Part shown: positions 59,451 through 64,000 of the stretch, piece by piece
How positions within the stretch are numbered: position 1 is the first letter of the stretch
Layout of the letters: each line of letters begins with the position of its first letter
Origin: Saccharibacillus sp. CPCC 101409
GTDB lineage: Bacteria > Bacillota > Bacilli > Paenibacillales > Paenibacillaceae
NCBI RefSeq assembly: GCF_030518235.1
Contig: NZ_JAULSA010000001.1
Span: 372,001 to 436,000 of the forward strand
DNA length: 64,000 nt
Reading direction: 5' to 3'
Made by a program: the position numbers and the translations under genes
The notes under the pieces: model-generated
The model's database searches: none
Seen by the model: the letters and a program-made list of their open reading frames with translations, nothing else
Told to the model about the DNA's origin: nothing

Positions 59451-61463
59451 TTATCGCTTGGGGCGAGCGTCTTCGTCCGGCGGCAGCTCGATCGTGACGC
59501 CTTCGACGTGCTTACGCTCCATTTGGCGGCGCTTTTTGCGGTTTTCTTTGGAGTCGAACACGATGCTGAGATCGTAATCTTCCGGGTACAGCGATTCGCG
59601 CGCGATATGCGGCTTCAAGCGCTTGCGGGCGAGGCGGATCTTCTTGCCCTGGATCTGCACGCCGATCGTGCCCATGCCGTCTTCTTCGGAATAGACGATG
59701 CCCGTTTGGCCCAGGTACGGTACGGCGACGCTGTCGCCGATCCGGTAAACGGCCGGCGGTGTTGCGGCTTCTTCGCTGCCCGCTTCTTGCTGCGGCGGAC
59801 GTGCCTCCGCGTTGGGCTCCTTCGCCTTGCACAGCGAGGCTTCGGGCAGGAGCGAAGCGTCTTCGGCTTGATCCGCCGGCGCATTTGCGGTGCCGAACGC
59901 CGAAGCCGGTGGGTCTTCGGCTGCGTTCCGCTCCGGCCGCCGGGTCAATTCCTCGGCCCGCCGGGTGACGTAATCCGGCAGGCCCAGTTTCTTCGCGATG
60001 GCGAACGCATAGCTGCGGCCGGCTTCACCGATCGTCAGCCGGTACAGCGGCCGCAGCGTTTCGGCGTCGAATTCCATGCGCGCGTTCTCGCAGTCCGGCG
60101 TGGCGGAAGCGAAATTCTTGATCTCGGTAAAATGGGTCGTGACGACGACGCAGGCGCCGCGCCGCCGGAGTTCTTCCAGGATGGCGATCGAGAGTCCGAC
60201 GCCTTCGCCGGGATCGGTGCCCGACGCCATCTCGTCGATCAGAATCAGCGAGCGCCGGTCGGCCGTTTCCAGAATATCTTTGACGCGGCGGATATGCGCC
60301 GAGAACGTGCTGAGCGCCTGTTCAATACTTTGCCCGTCGCCGATATCGGCCTGGATCTGCCCGAATACGGACAGCTCGCTGCCTTCTTCGGCCGGAATCA
60401 GCAGGCCGGACTGCGCCATCAGGGTCAGCAGGCCGACCGTTTTGAGCGACAGCGTTTTGCCGCCCGTATTGGGGCCGGTCACGATCAGCATGCGGTAGCG
60501 TCCGCCCAGCTCGAAGTCCAGCGGGACCATCTTCGGGCCCAGCAGCGGATGGCGCGCGCCGCGAAGCGAGATCAGGCCGCGTTCGTTCAGCTTCACGTTC
60601 ACGGCGTCGAGCGCCAGCGCATAGCGCGCTTTAGCAAACAGGAAATCGTATTCGCCGACCAGCTCGGCGTTGACGTTCAGCTCCTGCCCGAACTGCTCGG
60701 CGAGCCCGGTCAGCTCGCTGAGAATCTTCATTTCTTCGCGCCCTTCTTCGGCGCGCAGCCGCTCCAGTTCGTCGTGGAACTGCCGGATTTCTTCCGGCTC
60801 GATATAGACCGTCTGGCCGCTGGACGATTCGTCCAGCACCGCGCCCTTCACCAGCTTCCGGTGCTCTTTGCGCACCGGAAGAGCCGATCGCCCGCCGCGC
60901 TGCACGGCCAGGCTCTCCTGCAGGATCGGGCGGTGCTTGGCCATCAGCTCGGCCATGCGGCGGGAGCTGCGCTCCTCGATCGTCGCCATGCGCCGGCGGA
61001 CTTTGCTCAGCTCGCGGCTGGCCGAGTCCGGCACACGGCCGTGACGTACGCAGCGCTCGATTTCTTCGCGCAGCCGTTCGAGCCGGTGCATGCCCGACGC
61101 ATAGGCGGCCGCGTGCGGCGCCCACTCGGCTTTCGCGCGCATATAGTCGATCAGCTGGTTGCAGCTGCGCAGGAATTGGTGCAGGTGCATAAAGTCCTGC
61201 TCCGTGAATACGTAGCCCGAGCCGAGCAGGGAGAAGAACGTGTCCATGCCGGCCAGGGAAGGCAGGGGGATGCTCGCGCCGCGGCGCAGCACGCCGGCCG
61301 CTTCGTCCGTTTCGTCAAGCTTGCGCCGCAGGATGCGGGCGTCGGAGAGAGGCGCAAGCTCTTCGATATGCCGGCGGCCAAGATAAGAGACCGCATAAGC
61401 GGACAGTTCCCGTTTGATGCGTCCGTATTCGAGGCGTTCCAATGCGTTGTCGTTCATAGTCAT
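59451..61463 (-). CDS. MutS2-like ATPase lacking the Smr domain
   Basis: 670 residues. A helical lever region is followed by the MutS ATPase: Walker A VTGPNTGGKTLSLKT (about 325-340), Walker B LILIDEMASGTDPGEG (about 405-420) and the VVTTHFTEIKNFA switch. The coiled-coil clamp and Pro/Glu/Ala-rich linker (about 515-575) precede a small KOW-like beta domain (GDSVAVPYLGQTGIVYSEED). Full MutS2 is near 780 residues and ends in an Smr nuclease/ribosome-binding domain that is absent here. It may be a paralogue of true MutS2, acting on recombination intermediates or collided ribosomes. ATG 61463 follows AAAAAGGAG at 9 nt. Confidence 0.87.
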   Translation of the reverse strand: MTMNDNALERLEYGRIKRELSAYAVSYLGRRHIEELAPLSDARILRRKLDETDEAAGVLRRGASIPLPSLAGMDTFFSLLGSGYVFTEQDFMHLHQFLRSCNQLIDYMRAKAEWAPHAAAYASGMHRLERLREEIERCVRHGRVPDSASRELSKVRRRMATIEERSSRRMAELMAKHRPILQESLAVQRGGRSALPVRKEHRKLVKGAVLDESSSGQTVYIEPEEIRQFHDELERLRAEEGREEMKILSELTGLAEQFGQELNVNAELVGEYDFLFAKARYALALDAVNVKLNERGLISLRGARHPLLGPKMVPLDFELGGRYRMLIVTGPNTGGKTLSLKTVGLLTLMAQSGLLIPAEEGSELSVFGQIQADIGDGQSIEQALSTFSAHIRRVKDILETADRRSLILIDEMASGTDPGEGVGLSIAILEELRRRGACVVVTTHFTEIKNFASATPDCENARMEFDAETLRPLYRLTIGEAGRSYAFAIAKKLGLPDYVTRRAEELTRRPERNAAEDPPASAFGTANAPADQAEDASLLPEASLCKAKEPNAEARPPQQEAGSEEAATPPAVYRIGDSVAVPYLGQTGIVYSEEDGMGTIGVQIQGKKIRLARKRLKPHIARESLYPEDYDLSIVFDSKENRKKRRQMERKHVEGVTIELPPDEDARPKR

Positions 61464-61506
61464 GCCGATCGCTCCTTTTTCTTTCGCGTTGTTTATGCCG
61501 GAAAAC

Positions 61507-61547
61507 AAAAAAAGGACGAAAGATAAGCTTCAGCTTATCTTTCGTCC
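61507..61547 (-). terminator. Minus-strand terminator upstream of the MutS2-like gene
   Basis: A perfect 16-bp stem GGACGAAAGATAAGCT/AGCTTATCTTTCGTCC with a 2-nt loop. On the minus strand it ends in a T7 run. It would end a transcript coming from 61550-62050, where no clear gene is seen. Confidence 0.85.
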
Positions 61548-61555
61548 TGCGGCGC

Positions 61556-61918
61556 GATTCGAAATCCGGCTCGCCTGCGCCCGCGTTCGATCCGCGTCGG
61601 TCCGCAAGCCATGCGGACCGCCGAATCGGCGGGCGGAAAACGATAAATTTCAAATCCGCCTTGCCGGGCGGCTTCCGGCGCGTGCGCGCCCGTCCTTTTC
61701 CCGCGCGTATATTGCGGGGAAGCCGCGTCTTCGGCCCCAAAGGGCGCGAGACGCGGCTGTTCCTTTCGAATTGTTCGTTCGCTGTAGAAGCCGGCCGCGC
61801 GGTCTGCCGTGTACGCGCGGCAGACGCCAAAAAGAGCCGCGCGTAAACAACAGCGCGGCCCGAAAACTCAAAAGGTATGGACATGCCAACCTCAAGCTTT
61901 ATGGAGAAAATAGTCGCT
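61556..61918 (-). other. Hairpin-rich non-coding region, candidate structured RNA
   Basis: Four strong GC hairpins follow one another: CGGTCCGC/GCGGACCG near 61598-61620, AGCCGCGTC/GACGCGGCT near 61720-61758, GTCTGCCG/CGGCAGAC near 61802-61826 and GCCGCGC/GCGCGGC near 61835-61859. The stretch ends in a perfect minus-strand terminator. A 210-residue minus-strand open frame crosses it but looks like Arg-rich shadow translation. Nothing matches tmRNA, RNase P, SRP or 6S RNA signatures that I know. Confidence 0.35.
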
Positions 61919-62038
61919 GTTCTTAACTGAATTCCGGACAGCTTCAAACAGGCGACGCAAAATAAAACCGCCCAAAGCGATTTTTTCGCGCATTCCCGAA
62001 CAAAAATTGTCCATTATGGAATTGGATTAGTTAAGAAC
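61919..62038. repeat. 120-bp palindromic element with GTTCTTAACT ends
   Basis: GTTCTTAACT (61919-61928) and AGTTAAGAAC (62029-62038) are perfect inverted ends. Inside them AATTCC/GGAATT and GGACA/TGTCC continue the pairing. A small MITE or an RNA hairpin are both possible. Confidence 0.5.
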
Positions 62039-62064
62039 ATACCCCGACATTAAACATTTCCCCT

Positions 62065-62092
62065 TTGCACTCAAAGTTAACTCCACTATAAA
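62065..62092 (+). promoter_or_regulatory. Candidate plus-strand promoter ahead of repeat copy 2
   Basis: TTGCAC, a 16-bp spacer and TATAAA. No coding gene lies downstream on this strand for over a kilobase, so it could drive transcription across GGGTCAA/TTGACCC (62108-62127) and repeat copy 2. Confidence 0.4.
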
Positions 62093-62166
62093 ACCGGCTC
62101 CCTCCAGGGTCAAGCAAAATTTGACCCGTTCTCTCCGCCTGCAAATCTATTCCGCCCACCAAAAAA

Positions 62167-62444
62167 AGGCCGGAATTTCCGGCCTTGGTTATCAAGAAAG
62201 TCTAATTTACTGAAAAGCCAATTAGCGAAGGAGAAAATTCAGTGCAGGTACAAACTTTCGAAGAAAGTTACTTCGGAAGCATATGCTGATAGCGTTCGCC
62301 TTTGAAACCGGGAAGATTCCATCATAATCCAATCAGTCTTCCTGGTTTCAACACGCGACCGAAACGAATTTTCTTCGCAGCCTTTATGGCTTCTTCTACG
62401 AATAGGACTTTCTCTACAACCGAAAGCCGGAATTTCCGGCCTCC
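62167..62444. repeat. Structured interspersed repeat, copy 2
   Basis: Bounded by near-identical GGCCGGAATTTCCGGCC-type hairpins (62167-62187 and 62427-62441). Inside are AGAAAGTC/GACTTTCT (62196-62203, 62407-62414), GAAAATTC/GAATTTTC (62234-62241, 62367-62374) and the same 14-bp core as copy 1 (62303-62316, 62339-62352), followed by the shared ACACGCGAYCG. Copies agree over about 75 nt at the core and in scattered blocks outside it. The hairpin at its left end has T7 on the minus strand and would terminate the acidic-protein transcript. Confidence 0.7.
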
Positions 62445-62452
62445 CTCAAAAC

Positions 62453-63013
62453 TTACTCGTCTTCGTCCGTATACACTTCGCCTTCCTGCGAGTCGATCAG
62501 GTTCCGCTGCACCTCGTCGGGCAGGGAAGCGGGAAACGAACCTTCGCGGAACAGTCCGCTTTCCGGATCGATATCGCGTTCGGTCACGAGATCGTCCGCG
62601 TCTTCGGTCTCGCGGTCGCCGTCCGTAATCAAGGGACGCGCCGGATCTTCCGATTCCGCCGCCAGCTCGCGGCGGCCTTCTTCGCCGCCCGCGCCGTTCA
62701 GCAGGTCGGTGCCGTGCGGCTCGTCCTGGGCGGGAGCGGCCGGATCGACCGGGCTGTCCGGGAACAGGTCGTCGGCGTCGGGCACGTCTTCCAGGCGCGG
62801 TTCGCCCAGATTCGGATCTTCTTCGGTGACGTTCGGATACTCGCCCGGATCGGTCGCCGGCAAGGTATCCGGCTGCGAGGTTTCCTGTACGGTTCCTACA
62901 TATTCGAGCTCTTCGGCGGGAATATCCCGTTCGCCGGAGTTTGTCCCGGAGAGCTGATAGCGCTCGTAAGCGCGGTCGGATTCGTTTCGCGGATCTTGCG
63001 GTTCGAAAGCCAT
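62453..63013 (-). CDS. Acidic, disordered hypothetical protein
   Basis: 186 residues, strongly acidic (Glu/Asp over 30 percent), Pro-rich, with no cysteines, membrane segments or folded motifs. Phrases such as VTEEDPNLGEPRLEDVPDAD and LVTERDIDPESG recur loosely. Similar short acidic proteins are common in Paenibacillaceae but have no known function. ATG 63013 is chosen because ACTCCTTTG (an AAGGAGT site read on the minus strand) lies just upstream; the open frame runs much further but without coding character. It ends 9 bp before repeat copy 2. Confidence 0.65.
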   Translation of the reverse strand: MAFEPQDPRNESDRAYERYQLSGTNSGERDIPAEELEYVGTVQETSQPDTLPATDPGEYPNVTEEDPNLGEPRLEDVPDADDLFPDSPVDPAAPAQDEPHGTDLLNGAGGEEGRRELAAESEDPARPLITDGDRETEDADDLVTERDIDPESGLFREGSFPASLPDEVQRNLIDSQEGEVYTDEDE

Positions 63014-63197
63014 AATTGTCCACTCCTTTGTAATCGGTCTTGGATCGTTCTTATCCATAGCTTTACCCGAAAGCCCCGTTTTGGAACCGCTTTGCCGGAG
63101 GTTGGCCGCTTCGGCCGTCGCCGCGGCGAATCGTGCGCGCGCAGGCGCGGCGGCCTGCATGCTTCCGGATGTTTTTTTCAAAAACCGCCCGTTCCGA

Positions 63198-63227
63198 TTG
63201 GAACTTTGCTTCAAAGCGGAGTAAACT
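63198..63227 (+). promoter_or_regulatory. Promoter of the terminal MFS gene
   Basis: TTGGAA, an 18-bp spacer and TAAACT, about 165 bp ahead of the ATG. The rest of 63014-63393 shows no ORF or strong structure. Confidence 0.5.
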
Positions 63228-63393
63228 AAAGAAGCTGACAGAAACAAATAAGCTTCAAACGCGCAAGCGGGCCGGCGAGGGTATTGCGCGTGCAGCGACA
63301 AAATCGATTCGAATTTGCGGAAGGGGCGGAGGGACGGAAGCAGGGTTCCGTCTTCGATTTCGTGTGTTCGGCTTGTGAAAGGATGTGCGGAAT

Positions 63394-64000
63394 AATGGAA
63401 TTTGCATGGAAAAAGAATCTGTTCGTGCTCTGGGCCGGCGTGTTTTTTTGCAGTATGGCGTACTCGATCTCGATCCCGTTTCTGCCGATCTTTATGCACA
63501 ACGAGCTGGGCGTGGGGGAAAAGAACCTGTCGATCTGGGCGGGGGTGGCGTTCGGCATCACGTTCCTGTCCAGCGCGCTGATCTCGCCTTACTGGGGATC
63601 GCTGGCCGACAAATACGGGCGCAAGCCGATGCTGATCCGCTCGGGATACAGCCTTGCGGCTCTTTACTTCATTAACTTCTTCGTGCAGGACCCATATCAG
63701 CTTGTGGCGCTGCGTTTGTTCCAGGGGCTGCTGGCGGGCTTCATTCCGGCGGCGATCGCGCTGGTGGGAACGAATACGCCGGAGGACAAAAGCGGCTATG
63801 CGCTCGGCATCATGTCGACGGCGACCGCTTCCGGGAATATTATCGGTCCGCTGATCGGCGGGGTAGTCAGCTATACGATCGGCAACCGGAACGCGTTTTT
63901 GTTCTCGAGCGCCATCGTGCTGATTGCCGCGCTGATTGCGACGTTTATGGTGCACGAGAAAGAATTCGCCCGTCCGAAAGTCCGCTCCAAGGTCAAGGAC
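63394..64000 (+). CDS. MFS multidrug-type antiporter, N-terminal part
   Basis: The first 202 codons are present and the frame is still open at the window edge. Six helices are visible. The loop between helices 2 and 3 has the MFS signature GSLADKYGRKPMLIRSG and helix 5 has the antiporter-type motif GIMSTATASGNIIGPLIGG (motif C, gxxxGPxxGG). This places it with proton-driven drug exporters (NorA/MdtG type). AAAGGAT lies 11 nt upstream of the ATG. The C-terminal half is outside the window. Confidence 0.88.

Noticed and set aside
61315-61947. 210-codon minus-strand frame with a GAGG site before MSIPFEFSG
   Set aside because: It runs through strong hairpins, becomes Arg-rich and continues into the MutS2-like gene in a different frame; coding cannot be supported.
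62453-63955. 500-codon reading of the acidic-protein frame
   Set aside because: The extension past 63013 is basic, repetitive shadow sequence antisense to the MFS gene; a proper ribosome site and ATG lie at 63013.

Overview
The window looks like chromosomal DNA from a high-GC member of the Paenibacillaceae (Saccharibacillus/Paenibacillus type; genus is inference). The reasons are Gram-positive style AGGAGG ribosome sites with GTG and TTG starts, SLH-anchored surface proteins, a DUF4179 anti-sigma/ECF pair, class Ib nrdIEF with NrdR-like boxes, CcpA (cre) sites, and several interspersed intergenic repeat families. There is no tRNA, rRNA, CRISPR array, transposase or phage gene.

Layout. 1-2.5 kb: end of a PPP-type phosphatase, an LppM-like lipoprotein and a ROK sugar kinase. 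2.7-10.1 kb: an unrecognised catabolic cluster of an FAD oxidoreductase, an ion-transporter-type permease, an orphan hydantoinase/oxoprolinase A protein, an IrrE/ImmA-like zincin and an RpiR/SIS regulator. 10.2-15.3 kb: membrane alpha/beta hydrolase, chemoreceptor with a Met-rich outer loop, CxxCC protein, cyclophilin lipoprotein and an AIM24-family protein. 16-28 kb: a cell-surface block with a YcdB-type SLH protein and two tandem subtilases, one secreted and one SLH-anchored. 28-34.5 kb: an unknown protein, an MDR oxidoreductase and nrdIEF. 35-44.5 kb: GNAT, phosphoglycerate mutase, a low-complexity lipoprotein, a pair of unknown paralogous exported proteins, an MBL hydrolase, an Lrp/AsnC regulator and the ECF/DUF4179 pair. 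44.6-48.3 kb: a large SAM methyltransferase, an M50-type protease and a YkvA protein. 48.6-53.6 kb: LysR, a NitT/TauT-type ABC importer and an isochorismatase-fold amidohydrolase. 53.7-59.2 kb: an MFS exporter overlapping tail-to-tail with a GmuE-like ROK kinase, which is divergent from a GH2 beta-mannosidase; both of the latter carry cre sites. 59.4-64 kb: a MutS2-like ATPase without Smr domain, a hairpin-rich non-coding region, an acidic protein and the start of an MFS antiporter.

The strongest candidate for something undescribed is a structured interspersed repeat of about 280 nt. It is present twice (48300-48577 and 62167-62444), with a nearly identical 14-bp core hairpin and outer stems that differ in sequence but stay paired. 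At least four other intergenic repeat families are present. Second are the orphan hydantoinase-like catabolic cluster and a translationally coupled leader ORF in front of the first subtilase.
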